A stretch of 64,000 nucleotides of DNA from Duganella aceris (GTDB taxonomy: Bacteria > Pseudomonadota > Gammaproteobacteria > Burkholderiales > Burkholderiaceae_D). The position numbers were made by a program, and so were the translations under genes. The notes under the pieces were generated by a model. That model was not told the origin of the DNA. It saw nothing but the letters and a program-made list of their open reading frames with translations, and did no database searches. Below are positions 8,177 through 19,356 of the stretch, one piece after another; within the stretch, counting starts at the first letter, position 1; every line of letters starts with the position of its first letter. The stretch is taken from the NCBI RefSeq assembly GCF_011090165.1, contig NZ_JAADJT010000003.1, positions 124,001 to 188,000 on the forward strand. The letters are read 5' to 3'.

Positions 8177-9049
8177 TTACGCGATCACTTCCACAGCTTG
8201 ATTTTGCAGCAACGCCAGCAGATGGGCGATTTCTTCGCGCATCTTGCGGCGGTCGACGATCATGTCGACGGCGCCCTTGGTCACCAGGAACTCGGCGCGC
8301 TGGAAGCCTTCCGGCAGTTTCTCGCGCACGGTGTTTTCGATCACGCGCGGGCCGGCGAAGCCGATCAGCGCCTTCGGCTCAGCGATGACGACGTCGCCCA
8401 TGAAGGCGAACGACGCCGACACGCCGCCCATGGTCGGATCGGTCAGCACGCTGATGAACGGCAGCTTTTTCTCGGACAATTTGGTCAGCATGGCGGTGGT
8501 CTTGGCCATCTGCATCAGCGACAGCAAGCCCTCCTGCATGCGGGCGCCGCCGGTGGCGGTGATGCAAATGAACGGCACCTTCTGTTCCAGCGCCACTTGC
8601 GCGCCGCGCACGAAGCGCTCGCCGACCACGGAGCCCATCGAGCCGCCCATGAATTCGAATTCGAAGCAGGCCACGACCACCGGCATGCTCATGATGGCGC
8701 CGCCCATGACGATCAGCGCATCGGTCTCGCCGGTGGCTTCCATGGCTTGCTTGAGGCGGTCGGGATATTTCTTGCTGTCTTTGAACTTCAGCGTATCGAC
8801 CGGCAGGGTATCCATGCCGATTTCATAACGGCCGCCAGCGTCGAACAGGCTGTCGAGGCGCTCGCGGGCGCGGATGCGCATATGGTGGTCGCATTTAGGG
8901 CAGACGTGCAGGTTCGATTCCAGATCGGTACGATACAGCACGGCTTCGCAGGAAGGGCATTTGACCCACAGGCCCTCGGGCATGGTCTTGCGCGCGGCAG
9001 CGTCGGAACGCTGAATTCGTGGGGGCAGCAGTTTTTCCAACCAACTCAT
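8177..9049 (-). CDS. accD: Acetyl-CoA carboxylase, carboxyltransferase beta subunit
   Basis: The 290-residue protein carries the N-terminal four-cysteine zinc ribbon of bacterial AccD: Cys31, Cys34, Cys50 and Cys53 (CPSC and CPKC). It continues with the crotonase-like carboxyltransferase fold, including [20 protein letters not shown] and [12 protein letters not shown]. With AccA it transfers CO2 from biotin carboxyl carrier protein to acetyl-CoA to make malonyl-CoA. It normally follows trpA directly in this gene order. Here a toxin-antitoxin pair lies between them. A good ribosome site (AGGAG) precedes the ATG at 9049. Confidence 0.97.
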   Translation of the reverse strand: MSWLEKLLPPRIQRSDAAARKTMPEGLWVKCPSCEAVLYRTDLESNLHVCPKCDHHMRIRARERLDSLFDAGGRYEIGMDTLPVDTLKFKDSKKYPDRLKQAMEATGETDALIVMGGAIMSMPVVVACFEFEFMGGSMGSVVGERFVRGAQVALEQKVPFICITATGGARMQEGLLSLMQMAKTTAMLTKLSEKKLPFISVLTDPTMGGVSASFAFMGDVVIAEPKALIGFAGPRVIENTVREKLPEGFQRAEFLVTKGAVDMIVDRRKMREEIAHLLALLQNQAVEVIA

Positions 9050-9157
9050 AAATTCTCCTTGCAGCTAACTTTGTGGCCGAAGTGTAGCCGTTTCTCGCCC
9101 CCCTGTCGAACTTTCCCGTACATCAATCTTTGACTTTCGTCATGAAAATAACGTTTT

Positions 9158-9421
9158 TTAGAGTGTATCCCCTAGTACGGCGAAAGCCTCGTCCGCTTGC
9201 CGCGGGGGGATGTCGATATGGATCTTATGGCCCGTGTAGACAATATTTCTTAGATAGGTTTCCATAATATGCTCGGCAGACAATCCAATTTCGTCGCCGA
9301 TTCGCTTAAAGTATTCTATATCCGAGTAAGCTAGCCCAATCGTTACCTTTGTCCCGATCCGATCCGCTAACGGATTTGGAACACTAACGCACCGGTTCAT
9401 ATCAAATTCCTCGTCACACAT
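9158..9421 (-). CDS. Antitoxin-position partner of BrnT (BrnA-like, divergent)
   Basis: This 87-residue protein starts eight bases after the BrnT stop codon, with a GAGGTGA ribosome site overlapping that stop. The segment KVTIGLAYSDIEYFKRIGDEIGL resembles the ribbon-helix-helix strand and first helix of BrnA/CopG antitoxins, but the rest (METYLRNIVYTGHKIHIDIPP) does not look like classical BrnA. Position, size and order (toxin first, antitoxin second) fit the brnTA arrangement. The call rests mainly on context. BrnA proteins bind BrnT and repress the operon promoter. The coding sequence is clearly more AT-rich than accD and trpA on either side, suggesting later arrival. Confidence 0.6.
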   Translation of the reverse strand: MCDEEFDMNRCVSVPNPLADRIGTKVTIGLAYSDIEYFKRIGDEIGLSAEHIMETYLRNIVYTGHKIHIDIPPRQADEAFAVLGDTL

Positions 9422-9429
9422 AGGTCACC

Positions 9430-9699
9430 TCATGGATAAAGTTTCATTTCGGCCGGCGTAGCCCTTCGAGCGGAAAGAATGCGCACAATATCGTCAAGTC
9501 GATAACAGTGGCAAAAAAGTAACATTCTCGTGCTACTGCTGATTCCAATTGCCCAATATCGGTCTTCATCGTCAGAGTGGTCGAAGTCCAGTTTAAATAT
9601 GACGCGCGGGTCCTTAAAAACGGTGATGGCCTCATCAAAGCTAATGCCGTGCTTACGGAAATTCTCCTTTGCCTTACGCTGGTCCCATTCGAAGCGCAC
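9430..9699 (-). CDS. brnT: BrnT family type II toxin (ribonuclease)
   Basis: The 89-residue protein begins MRFEWDQRKAKENFRKHGIS and continues with FDEAITVFKDPR and a C-terminal IVRILSARRATPAEMKLYP. These are the hallmarks of BrnT, a RelE-fold ribonuclease that inhibits translation until bound by its antitoxin. GTG at 9699 is preferred over GTG at 9705 because a GGAG site lies seven bases before it. The next gene, eight bases downstream, is the likely antitoxin. The pair sits in an otherwise conserved trpA-accD junction, has lower GC than its flanks, and has its own promoter. Confidence 0.88.
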   Translation of the reverse strand: MRFEWDQRKAKENFRKHGISFDEAITVFKDPRVIFKLDFDHSDDEDRYWAIGISSSTRMLLFCHCYRLDDIVRILSARRATPAEMKLYP

Positions 9700-9713
9700 G
9701 GCCACTCTCCTTC

Positions 9714-9742
9714 AACATAGTCAGTACTTAACTATGTATCAA
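9714..9742 (-). promoter_or_regulatory. brnT promoter with inverted-repeat operator
   Basis: On the minus strand a -35 TTGATA (9742-9737) and a -10 TATGTT (9719-9714) are separated by exactly 17 bases. The inverted repeat ACATAGT-N9-ACTATGT (9715-9737) fills the spacer, an ideal site for antitoxin-mediated autorepression. The transcript start predicted from this promoter falls near 9707, inside the ribosome site of brnT, so the leader would be very short. Confidence 0.7.
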
Positions 9743-9791
9743 GGTGAGCGGCGTGAATTTGATGCCGGCCAAGCGGGCCGGCGTGCGTGGA

Positions 9792-10589
9792 TTACGCGTC
9801 GAGTGCGGCGCGGATGCCGCTGACGAAGGTCTGGACGGCGGCGACCGCGCCGTCTTTGCCGGCGCTTTCGATTTCCTGGATGATGCGGCTGCCGATGACG
9901 ACCGCATCGGCCACCTCGGCCACGGCGCGCGCGGTGGCGCCGTCGCGGATGCCGAAGCCTACGCCGATCGGCAATTTCACGTGCTTGCGGATCTCCGTCA
10001 GGCGCGCCGCCACTTCTACCGTGTCGATATTGCCCGCCCCGGTCACGCCCTTCAGCGAGACGTAGTAGCTGAAGCCGCCGCCGACCTTGGCCACCTGTGC
10101 GATGCGTTCCTCGGTCGAGGTCGGCGCCAGCAGGAAGATCAGGTCCAGTCCGGCCGCGCGCATCGCGGCGGCGAAGTCTTCACACTCCTCCGGCGGATAG
10201 TCGACCACGATCGCGCCGTCCGCCCCCACCGCCGTCGATTGCGCGATGAAGGCGTCCGGGCCGATGCGCTCGATCGGATTGGCGTAGCCCATCAACACCA
10301 CCGGCGTGGTCTGGTTGGTCTTGCGGAACTCGGCCACGTAACCAAACACGTCGCGGATGCCGACGCCATGCGCCAGCGCCCGCTCGCACGCGCGCTGAAT
10401 CACCGGCCCCTCGGCCATCGGATCGGAAAACGGCACGCCGAGTTCAAGGATGTCGGCGCCGCCGGCCACTAGCGCGTGCATCAGCGGCACGGTCGATTCC
10501 GGCCCTGGATCCCCGGCGGTGATGAAAGTAACCAGGGCGGTTTTGTGTTGCGCCTTCAAGGCGCTGAAAGTTGCTGCGATTCTGGACAT
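9792..10589 (-). CDS. trpA: Tryptophan synthase alpha subunit
   Basis: The 265-residue TIM-barrel protein has Glu49 (ELGVPFSDP), the catalytic acid that cleaves indole-3-glycerol phosphate, and the phosphate loops [12 protein letters not shown] and VIGSRIIQ. The residue matching E. coli alpha-Asp60 is Glu60 here ([10 protein letters not shown] rather than DPLADGPTIQ), a conservative change at a functionally important position. It works as an alpha2beta2 complex with TrpB, whose gene ends nine bases upstream. The ATG at 10589 follows a normal spacing. The downstream neighbour is the inserted brnT pair. Confidence 0.96.
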   Translation of the reverse strand: MSRIAATFSALKAQHKTALVTFITAGDPGPESTVPLMHALVAGGADILELGVPFSDPMAEGPVIQRACERALAHGVGIRDVFGYVAEFRKTNQTTPVVLMGYANPIERIGPDAFIAQSTAVGADGAIVVDYPPEECEDFAAAMRAAGLDLIFLLAPTSTEERIAQVAKVGGGFSYYVSLKGVTGAGNIDTVEVAARLTEIRKHVKLPIGVGFGIRDGATARAVAEVADAVVIGSRIIQEIESAGKDGAVAAVQTFVSGIRAALDA

Positions 10590-10598
10590 GCTGGTTCC

Positions 10599-11831
<1,233 letters not shown>

Positions 11832-12514
11832 GATGGGTTTCGCTTTCAATAATGGCATCTCCGGCCCGCACCGCCGCGACGAAGTCGGCGATCTTGCGGG
11901 CGTCCTTGATCCCCTTGGACGCTTCGACACCACTGCTGATGTCGACGGCGTAGGGGCGTACACCGACCACCGCGTCAGTCGCGTTGTGTACGCTCAAGCC
12001 ACCACTTAAAACGACCCGAGGCGCGAGATCTTTTGGAACGAGAGACCAATCAAAACCCTTTCCTGCGCCCCCGTAGGCGTCCACATAGGTATCCAGCAAC
12101 AGGCTGGTGAACAAGGGACTGGCGGCGCGGCATTGCTGCTCGTATTCTAACAAATCGGACGGCCGTGTGTCGGGTTTGACGCGGAAGACGCGCATGAACT
12201 GTCGCCCGGCCGCCGCCGCGATGGCGGCCGACTCGGCCACGGACTCGTCGCCGTGCAGCTGGATCAGCGAAATCGGCGCGATCGCGCAGGTGGCCGCGAC
12301 CTCTTCCGGCGAGGCGTTGACGAACAGGCCGGTGCAGGTGATGAACGGCGGCACCGCGCGCATCAGCTCGGCGGCCTGCTCCGGCGTGACGTAGCGCGGG
12401 CTCTTTGGATAGAACACAAAGCCGATCGCATCCGCGCCGGCCGCGACCACGGCCAGCACATCCTCGACGCGGGTCAGGCCGCAGATCTTGATTCGGGTGC
12501 GCATCGTCTTCCTT

Positions 12515-13318
12515 TTAGAACCAGGGCAAGGCGCTGGTCGTCTCCAGCGGCAGTTCCCACTTGGGATCGTAATCGATTTTGGCCAGGTACAAGCCATCCG
12601 GCATGAAGGTCGGCGCGGCGGCGTGGCGGTCCTTGGTTTCCAGCAGCTGCCCCAGCCACTCCGGCTTCTCGCGGCCGGTGCCGATGTAGACCAGCGAGCC
12701 GACCAGGTTGCGCACCATGTGGTGCAGGAAGGCGTTGGCCGTAATCGTGAACACCACCAGCTCGCCGACCCGCTTGATCTGGATCTCGTGCATCAGTTTG
12801 ACCGGCGACTTGGCCTGGCATTGCGCGGCGCGGAAAGCGGTGAAGTCGTGCCAGCCCAGCAGCGGCTGCACCGCCTGCTGCATCAGCTCCACATCCAGCG
12901 GACGGAAGCAGAATCCGGCGCGCCCTTCCAGCAGCGGCGAACGGGTCGGATTGTTGTACAGCACGTAGTGGTAGGTGCGGGCGCGGGCGCTGAAGCGGGC
13001 GTGGAAGAAATCGTTGACCGTCGGATCGCCGTCGAGCTGCTTGGCCCAGCGCACCGCGATCGACGGCGGCAGGAAGGCGTTGACGCCGCGCACCCAGGAA
13101 TGGGTGTCGCGCTCGAGTTCGGTATCGAAGTGGACCACTTGCTCCAGCGCGTGCACGCCGGTGTCGGTGCGGCCGGCGCAGGTGGTGGCCAGCGGCACCC
13201 TGGCGAACTTCTCCAGCGCCTGCTCCAGCTTGTCCTGCACCGTGTGGCCGTCTTCCTGCTTCTGGTAGCCGTGCCACGCGGTGCCGTCGTACTGGACGCC
13301 GATTGCTATCCGTTTCAA
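12515..13318 (-). CDS. truA: tRNA pseudouridine(38-40) synthase
   Basis: The 267-residue enzyme has the catalytic aspartate Asp52 in CAGRTDTGVHA and the conserved FHARFSARARTYHY and MVRNLVGSLVYIG segments. It modifies uridines 38, 39 and 40 in the anticodon arm of many tRNAs. The start is TTG at 13318: an in-frame stop lies about 18 bases upstream and no ATG or GTG is available at the homologous N-terminus (MKRIAIGVQYDGTAW). truA between fimV and trpF is a conserved betaproteobacterial arrangement. Confidence 0.95.
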   Translation of the reverse strand: MKRIAIGVQYDGTAWHGYQKQEDGHTVQDKLEQALEKFARVPLATTCAGRTDTGVHALEQVVHFDTELERDTHSWVRGVNAFLPPSIAVRWAKQLDGDPTVNDFFHARFSARARTYHYVLYNNPTRSPLLEGRAGFCFRPLDVELMQQAVQPLLGWHDFTAFRAAQCQAKSPVKLMHEIQIKRVGELVVFTITANAFLHHMVRNLVGSLVYIGTGREKPEWLGQLLETKDRHAAAPTFMPDGLYLAKIDYDPKWELPLETTSALPWF

Positions 13319-13367
13319 TTGCTGCCCAATCTAAAGTCTGAGTCAGCCATTATATAACGTGCGGCGC

Positions 13368-16184
13368 TTACCCCAGCTGCGCCTTCATGGCGTTGGCCTT
13401 GGCGATCTGGTCGTCGCTGCCGCCGCGCAGCACTTCGTCCAGCAGCTCGCGCGCGCCTTCCTTGTCGCCGATTTCCTGGTAGGCGATGGCGAGGTCCAGC
13501 TTGGTGTCCATTTCCATGTGATGGGCCGACAAGGCGTCGTCGCGCGCCGGGGCCGGGGCCGGGCTGGCGTCGGCGGCGGGGCCGTCCGCGGCGCTGTCCA
13601 GGTCGAGGTCGATGCTCGACAGGTCGAACTCCGGCGCGGCCGGCGGCGGCGCGGCCGTGACCGACTCGATATCCGCCGGCAGGTCCAGGCTGTCGTTGAA
13701 GTCCAGCGCGGACGGCTCGGCTTTCGGCGGTTCGCTGAAAGCCGGCACTTCCGGAATGTCAAAGCTCATCAAGTCCATTTCCAGCGGATCGGTGGACGCC
13801 GACGGGATGCGGCTTTCGCTGGCGGAGGCCGGCAGGTCGAGGCCGAAGTCCATGTTCAGGTCGTCCAGCGGCTCGGCGGCCGGCACCGGAGCGGGCGCCG
13901 GTGCCGGTGCCGGGGTGTCGAACGCCAGGTTGAAGGCGTCTTCCAGCGGCTGTTCGTCGGCCGGGGCCGGCATTTCGATGGCCGGCGCCGTGGTGCCGAC
14001 CGGCTCGAAGCTCAGGCCGCCCAGGTCGAAGTCCATCAGGTTGTCCGATTCCGCCGCCACCGAGGCCGGCGAGACCGACGCGTCGGCCGCCTGCGGCAGC
14101 GCGGTTTCCATATCGCCGCCGAAGTCCATGGCGCCGCCGGCCGGCGCGGCGTCATGGCCCAGATCGAAGTCTAGCCCGGAGGATGGCTCGACGCGGCCGC
14201 CTTCTCCGACGCCGCTGCCGCCGAAATCGCTGCTGCCGCCCTGGTCGAAGTCGTTGCCGAAATCGTTGTCGAAGCTGGCCGCCGTGGCTGCGGCCGCCGT
14301 CGCGGCCGCGACCGGCGCGGCGGCGAACATGGTCGAGCCGTCGCCTTCTTCCTTGCCCATCGAGTACAGCGGATTGGACGGATCCAGCGCCAGGCCCATC
14401 GCGGCGGCTTGCGCCCACTCATCGCCGTCGCCGCGCGTCAGCGAATACAGCTCGGACGCCTGGGTCTCGAACGAACGCAGATCCTTGCGGGTGGCGTAGA
14501 TTTCCAGCAGTTTCAGGCGCACCGGGTGACGCTCGGGATGCGAGCGCAGCGCTTCTTTCAGGATCTCTTCCGCCTGGGCATCGCGGCCGTAGGCGATGTA
14601 GACATCGGCCTCCGCCACCGGATCGACTTCGTTGGTGTCGAGCTGGCTGGCCGATGGCGCGAAGTTCGAATTGAACACGCTGTTGTTGGTGTCGACGCTC
14701 TGGCCGCCGGCTTCGGCGATCAGCGCTTGCGACGGCATGGCGGTGTCGCCGAGGATCGAAGTCTCGTCCTTCGGCACCACGAACTGCTTGCGGCGGCGCG
14801 AGGCGATCAGCGCGCCCAGGCCGGCCAGGATGGCGGCCAGCGCGATGCCGACGTAGTTCAGGTTGTCCATCAGGATTTCGAACACGCTCGGCTCGGCGAT
14901 ATTCTTCGGCGGCAGCACCAGCGTGCGCTTCGGCTTCGGCGGCTCGACCGGGACGCTGGCCTCGGCCGACGCGGCGGCCACCGGCGGCTTGACCTCGGCC
15001 GCCGCCTTGCTCTTCACGGCCATCAATTTTTCGAGGTCGTTGACGTTCTTTTCCAGCTCCTTGACGCGCGCGGCGGCCTCCTCCGCCTGCTTCTGCTTGG
15101 CGACCTTGTCTTCCTCGGCCGCCTGGCCGGTCTTGCCTTCGACCGGCGCGCTCGGCGTGGCCTTGGACAGCGTCAGCTTATCCTTGGCGGCGTTGACCGC
15201 GTTCGGCTTCTCTTCCACCTTGGCGGTGATCTTGCCCGACACGTTCTGCGAGGTTTCCGGCTCCTTGGCCGGGGTGCTGTTGGCGACCTGGCCGGCCAGC
15301 TTGGCGCGGTAGGCGTTGAAATCGACCGCGTGCGCGACCACCACGCCGCGCGCCTCGCCTTCCGGCGCGCTGCTGCGGATCGCGTCGGAATCCGGCACGG
15401 CCAGGATCTGGCCCGACTTCAGGCGGTTCATATTGTTGCCGCTGAACGCTTCAGGATTGGCGCGATACAGCGCCACCAGCATCATGTCCAGCGACACGTC
15501 GGCCGGTTTGACCTGGCTGGCGATGCGGCTCAGGTTGTCGCCCGACTTGACGGCATACTCGCTTGCGGCGCGCTTGGCCGGGGCCGGCTGCGGCTGCGGC
15601 TGTGTCTGTTGCGGTTGCGGCGACGCTTGTTGCGGCTGCGGCTGGCGCACCGGCGCCGACGGCGCCTGGCTCACCACCGGCGCCGGGGTCTGCACCGGCG
15701 CCGGCACGCGGCCGCCCAGGTCCACCGGCGCGGCCACTTGCGGCGGCTGCGCGTTGCGGATGTCGGGCGGATCCAGCAGGAAGGTGTACTCGCGGACCAT
15801 GCGGCCGCCGGTCCAGTTCAGTTCCAGCAGCATGTCGACGAACGGCTCGTTGATCGGCTGGGTGGAGCTGACGCGGATGATTTGCCGCCCGTTGCGCTGG
15901 TCGACCTCGAAGCGCAGCGACATCAGCGCCGGATTGAAGTCGATGTTCGCGGTGCGGAAGGCCTCGACCGGCGCCAGCTTGGCGACCAGGGCGCCGGCTT
16001 CCTCGGCGGTGACGGCGGTCAGTTCGATCTCCGCTCGCAGCGGCTGGCCCAGCGAGGACATGACGGTCAGCTTGCCGAGTCCCGCCGCGTTGGCCGTGGC
16101 GGCCACCAGCACCGCGCTGGCTACCGCGCCGGTGAGGGTTTTCAACGCGAACGAAACGATGCTGGAGCGAGTGTTTACAGACAT
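13368..16184 (-). CDS. fimV: FimV/HubP-family polar scaffold protein
   Basis: The 938-residue protein has a signal peptide (about 1-33), the FimV N-terminal domain (GLGKLTVMSSLGQPLRAEIEL), a Pro/Gln-rich linker (about 170-205), and a LysM peptidoglycan-binding domain (YAVKSGDNLSRIASQVKP, about 210-265). These are followed by a coiled coil, a transmembrane helix (YVGIALAAILAGLGALIA, about 440), TPR-like helices, a long acidic cytoplasmic region rich in FDLG-type motifs, and the conserved C-terminal FimV helix pair (KLDLAIAYQEIGDKEGARELL). Family members organise cell poles, type IV pili and chemosensory components. It lies between asd and truA on the same strand, with its own 5' gap containing a terminator for asd. 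Confidence 0.95.
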   Translation of the reverse strand: MSVNTRSSIVSFALKTLTGAVASAVLVAATANAAGLGKLTVMSSLGQPLRAEIELTAVTAEEAGALVAKLAPVEAFRTANIDFNPALMSLRFEVDQRNGRQIIRVSSTQPINEPFVDMLLELNWTGGRMVREYTFLLDPPDIRNAQPPQVAAPVDLGGRVPAPVQTPAPVVSQAPSAPVRQPQPQQASPQPQQTQPQPQPAPAKRAASEYAVKSGDNLSRIASQVKPADVSLDMMLVALYRANPEAFSGNNMNRLKSGQILAVPDSDAIRSSAPEGEARGVVVAHAVDFNAYRAKLAGQVANSTPAKEPETSQNVSGKITAKVEEKPNAVNAAKDKLTLSKATPSAPVEGKTGQAAEEDKVAKQKQAEEAAARVKELEKNVNDLEKLMAVKSKAAAEVKPPVAAASAEASVPVEPPKPKRTLVLPPKNIAEPSVFEILMDNLNYVGIALAAILAGLGALIASRRRKQFVVPKDETSILGDTAMPSQALIAEAGGQSVDTNNSVFNSNFAPSASQLDTNEVDPVAEADVYIAYGRDAQAEEILKEALRSHPERHPVRLKLLEIYATRKDLRSFETQASELYSLTRGDGDEWAQAAAMGLALDPSNPLYSMGKEEGDGSTMFAAAPVAAATAAAATAASFDNDFGNDFDQGGSSDFGGSGVGEGGRVEPSSGLDFDLGHDAAPAGGAMDFGGDMETALPQAADASVSPASVAAESDNLMDFDLGGLSFEPVGTTAPAIEMPAPADEQPLEDAFNLAFDTPAPAPAPAPVPAAEPLDDLNMDFGLDLPASASESRIPSASTDPLEMDLMSFDIPEVPAFSEPPKAEPSALDFNDSLDLPADIESVTAAPPPAAPEFDLSSIDLDLDSAADGPAADASPAPAPARDDALSAHHMEMDTKLDLAIAYQEIGDKEGARELLDEVLRGGSDDQIAKANAMKAQLG

Positions 16185-16328
16185 AGTGGGCGGCAGTAGG
16201 TTGTCAGAGGGAAAATGTTACTTTCCCAGATATACCAACATATCATCATGCACAGGAGCATGCAAGCTTTGCACGGTGTTTCTCTAGTGATACATGAACA
16301 TGTGTAACGTCTATGCCTACTTTAAACC

Positions 16329-16373
16329 AAAAAAAGGGGTTTTCCCTATGAGAGCACATAGAGAAAACCCCTT
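16329..16373 (-). terminator. Rho-independent terminator after asd
   Basis: Read on the minus strand, AAGGGGTTTTC plus TCTATG pairs with CATAGGGAAAACCCCTT through a six-base loop and is directly followed by seven T (complement of 16329-16335). The 17-base stem and T-run make a strong intrinsic terminator between asd and fimV. Confidence 0.85.
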
Positions 16374-16405
16374 CTGCTGTAACAATTGCAGGCCGATCAG
16401 TCGTA

Positions 16406-16433
16406 GGGTCGGACCCCGTACGGGGTCCGACCC
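16406..16433. repeat. 28-bp perfect palindrome, GGGTCGGACCCC family
   Basis: GGGTCGGACCCCGT at 16406-16419 is followed immediately by its exact reverse complement to 16433. It lies 17 bases past the asd stop codon and just before the asd terminator. It differs from the copies at 3652 and 48923 mainly by G for A and T for C in the middle of each arm, a compensated change that keeps the pairing. Confidence 0.88.
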
Positions 16434-16450
16434 TTTTGTCGCTGTGCGGG

Positions 16451-17578
16451 TTACGCGTCCAGCACGATGCGCAGCATGCGGCGCAGCGGTTCGGCCGCGC
16501 CCCACAGCAACTGGTCGCCGACGGTGAAGGCGGACAGGTAATCGTCACCCATGCTCATCTTGCGCAGGCGGCCGACCGGGATCGACAGGCTGCCGGTGGC
16601 GGCGGCCGGCGACAGGCCGGTCACCGACGCTTCGCGGGTGTTCGGGATGACCTTCACCCACTGGTTGTTGGCGGCGATGATGTCGTGGATCTCGTCGATC
16701 GGCACATCTTTTTTCAGCTTGATGGTCAGCGCCTGCGAATGGCTGCGCATCGCGCCGATGCGCACGCACAGGCCGTCGACCGGGATGGCTTTGGAACCGA
16801 AGTCCGCGCCCAGGCCGAGGATCTTGTTGGTCTCGGCGCCGCCCTTCCACTCTTCCTTCGACTGGCCGTTGCCCAGGTCCTTGTCGATCCACGGGATCAG
16901 GTTGCCGGCCAGCGGCGCGCCGAACTGCTTGGTCTCTTCGGCGGAAAGGCCGTGCTGGGTCGCCAGCACCTGGCGGTCGATTTCCAGGATGGCCGAGGCC
17001 GGATCGTCCAGCAAATGCTTGACCGAGCTGTTGATGGTGCCGAACTGGGTCAGCAGCTCGCGCATGTGCTGCGCGCCGCCGCCCGATGCCGCCTGGTACG
17101 TCATCGAGGTCATCCACTCGACCAGGTTGTGCTGGAACAAGCCGCCCAGGCCCATCAGCATGCACGACACGGTGCAGTTGCCGCCGATGTAGTTCTTCAC
17201 GCCCTTGCCCAGCGCGTCCTTGATGACGTTCAGGTTGACCGGGTCCAGCACGATGACGGCGTCTTTTTCCATGCGCAGCGTCGACGCGGCGTCGATCCAG
17301 TAGCCGTTCCAGCCTGCGGCGCGCAGTTTAGGGAACACTTCGGTGGTGTAGTCGCCGCCCTGGCACGAGATGATGATCTCGCACTTTTTCAGTTCGTCGA
17401 TGTCGGTCGCGCTTTTCAGTTTGGTTTCGTTCTTAGCCATCGCCGGCGCGTTGCCGCCCGGATTCGAGGTGGTGAAGAACACCGGTTCGATGTGGGCGAA
17501 ATCGCCCTCTTCCTGCATGCGCTGCATCAGGACCGAACCGACCATACCGCGCCAACCTACCAAGCCTACTAATTTCAT
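16451..17578 (-). CDS. asd: Aspartate-semialdehyde dehydrogenase
   Basis: The 375-residue enzyme starts [21 protein letters not shown], a Rossmann NADP site. The catalytic Cys135 lies in GGNCTVSCM, the same position as in E. coli Asd. [14 protein letters not shown] is the conserved substrate-binding segment. It reduces aspartyl phosphate to the semialdehyde for lysine, threonine, methionine and diaminopimelate synthesis. It is 24 bases downstream of leuB and is followed by a palindrome and a strong terminator, so it probably ends the leu-asd transcript. Confidence 0.97.
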   Translation of the reverse strand: MKLVGLVGWRGMVGSVLMQRMQEEGDFAHIEPVFFTTSNPGGNAPAMAKNETKLKSATDIDELKKCEIIISCQGGDYTTEVFPKLRAAGWNGYWIDAASTLRMEKDAVIVLDPVNLNVIKDALGKGVKNYIGGNCTVSCMLMGLGGLFQHNLVEWMTSMTYQAASGGGAQHMRELLTQFGTINSSVKHLLDDPASAILEIDRQVLATQHGLSAEETKQFGAPLAGNLIPWIDKDLGNGQSKEEWKGGAETNKILGLGADFGSKAIPVDGLCVRIGAMRSHSQALTIKLKKDVPIDEIHDIIAANNQWVKVIPNTREASVTGLSPAAATGSLSIPVGRLRKMSMGDDYLSAFTVGDQLLWGAAEPLRRMLRIVLDA

Positions 17579-17602
17579 GTTGCTCTTCCTTGTCTAAAAT
17601 TT

Positions 17603-18673
17603 TTATGCGAGCGCTTTGACCACAGCGTTGCCCATCTCTTCCGTGCCCACCTTGGTGGTGCCGGCCTCGTAGATGTCGGCGGTGCGCAGGCCCTGGGCCA
17701 GCACCTGCTTGACGGCGGTCTCGATGCGGTCGGCCTGTTCCGCCTTGTTCAGCGAGAAGCGCAGCATCATCGCGGCCGACAGGATCGTCGCCAGCGGATT
17801 GGCGATGCCCTTGCCGGCGATGTCCGGCGCCGAACCGTGCGACGGCTCGTACAAGCCCTTGTTGTTGGCGTCAAGCGAAGCCGACGGCAGCATGCCGATC
17901 GACCCGGTCAGCATCGCCGCCGCGTCGCTCAGGATGTCGCCGAACATATTGCCGGTGACGATGACGTCGAACTTTTTCGGCGCGCGCACCAGCTGCATCG
18001 CGGCGTTGTCGACATACATGTGCTCCAGCGCCACGTCCGGATATTCCTTGTGCACGTCGGTGACGATGTCCTTCCAGAACTGGAAGGTCTCCAGCACATT
18101 GGCCTTGTCGACGCTGGTCAGGCGCTTGTCGCGCTTCTGCGCCGCCTGGAACGCCACATGGGCGATGCGGCGGATTTCGCCTTCCGCATAGCGCATCGTG
18201 TCGAAGCCTTCGCGCTGGCCCTTGAACGGACCGTCCGGGCATTCGCGCACGCCGCGCGGCTGGCCGAAATAAATGTCGCCGGTCAGTTCGCGGATGATCA
18301 GGATGTCCAGTCCGGACACCACTTCCGGCTTCAGCGTCGAGGCGCCGGCCAGTTCCGGATACAGGATCGCCGGCCGCAGGTTGGCGAACAGGCCCAGGTT
18401 CTTGCGCAGGCCGAGGATGGCCTGCTCCGGACGCAGCGGACGATCCAGCTTGTCGTACTGGTAGTCGCCGACGGCGCCGAACAGCACCGCGTCGGCGGCC
18501 TTGGCCAGCGCCAGCGTGCCTTCCGGCAGCGGATGGCCGTGGGCGGCGTAGCCGGCGCCGCCGACCGGCGCGGTTTCCAGCTCAAACTTTTCGCCCAGCA
18601 CGTTCAATACCTTGACGGCTTGTGCGACGATTTCCGGGCCGATACCGTCGCCCGGGAGGATAGCAATTTTCAT
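17603..18673 (-). CDS. leuB: 3-isopropylmalate dehydrogenase
   Basis: The 356-residue beta-decarboxylating dehydrogenase contains the N-terminal [10 protein letters not shown], the substrate arginines in [15 protein letters not shown], and the C-terminal family signature [46 protein letters not shown] binds NAD. It oxidises and decarboxylates 3-isopropylmalate in leucine synthesis. The gene follows leuD by 13 bases and precedes asd by 24, so they form one unit. Confidence 0.97.
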   Translation of the reverse strand: MKIAILPGDGIGPEIVAQAVKVLNVLGEKFELETAPVGGAGYAAHGHPLPEGTLALAKAADAVLFGAVGDYQYDKLDRPLRPEQAILGLRKNLGLFANLRPAILYPELAGASTLKPEVVSGLDILIIRELTGDIYFGQPRGVRECPDGPFKGQREGFDTMRYAEGEIRRIAHVAFQAAQKRDKRLTSVDKANVLETFQFWKDIVTDVHKEYPDVALEHMYVDNAAMQLVRAPKKFDVIVTGNMFGDILSDAAAMLTGSIGMLPSASLDANNKGLYEPSHGSAPDIAGKGIANPLATILSAAMMLRFSLNKAEQADRIETAVKQVLAQGLRTADIYEAGTTKVGTEEMGNAVVKALA

Positions 18674-18686
18674 AGAATTCGATCTG

Positions 18687-19334
18687 TTAGATGACGTTGG
18701 CCAGCCAGGGCTGGCTTGCCAGATGACGCTCTTCGAAGTCGCGGATAACGTCGGCGTGACGCAGCGTCAGGCCGATATCGTCGAGCCCGTTCATCAGGCA
18801 ATATTTGCGGAAGGCGTCGATCTCGAAGGGATAGGAGACGCTGCCGTTACTGGTGGAAATGCGCTGCTGTTCAAGGTCGACCACCAGACGGTAACCGGGG
18901 AAGGCCTTGACTTCATTGAACAGATGATCGATCTGCGCTTCGGGAATGACGATCGGCAGCAAGCCGCTCTTGTAGCAGTTGTTGAAGAAGATGTCGGCGA
19001 ACGACGGCGCGATGATGGCGCGGAAGCCGTACTGGTCCAGCGCCCACGGCGCGTGCTCGCGCGACGAGCCGCAGCCGAAGTTCTTGCGGGTCAGCAGGAT
19101 CGAGGCGCCTTGATAGCGCGCTTCGTTCAGCACGAAGTCCGGGTTCAGCGGACGGCGGCTGTTGTCCATGCCGGGTTCGCCGTGGTCCAGGTAGCGCCAT
19201 TCGTCGAACAGGTTCGGGCCGAAGCCGGTGCGGTGGATGGACTTCAGGAATTGCTTCGGAATGATGGCGTCGGTGTCGACATTGGCGCGGTCGAGCGGGG
19301 CCACCAGTCCTTCGTAGATCGTAAATTTATCCAT
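18687..19334 (-). CDS. leuD: 3-isopropylmalate dehydratase small subunit
   Basis: The 215-residue protein has the aconitase swivel-domain signatures: [13 protein letters not shown] near residue 18 and [15 protein letters not shown] near residue 80. It pairs with LeuC to isomerise 2-isopropylmalate to 3-isopropylmalate. It lies between the entericidin-like lipoprotein gene and leuB. An ATG at 19334 fits the family N-terminus ([20 protein letters not shown]). Confidence 0.97.
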   Translation of the reverse strand: MDKFTIYEGLVAPLDRANVDTDAIIPKQFLKSIHRTGFGPNLFDEWRYLDHGEPGMDNSRRPLNPDFVLNEARYQGASILLTRKNFGCGSSREHAPWALDQYGFRAIIAPSFADIFFNNCYKSGLLPIVIPEAQIDHLFNEVKAFPGYRLVVDLEQQRISTSNGSVSYPFEIDAFRKYCLMNGLDDIGLTLRHADVIRDFEERHLASQPWLANVI

Positions 19335-19356
19335 AATGCTTTATAAAAGTCGGGTA

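Noticed and set aside
14409..16199. A 596-codon plus-strand frame opposite fimV
   Set aside because: It is a codon-position shadow of the fimV low-complexity regions; fimV has all expected domains.
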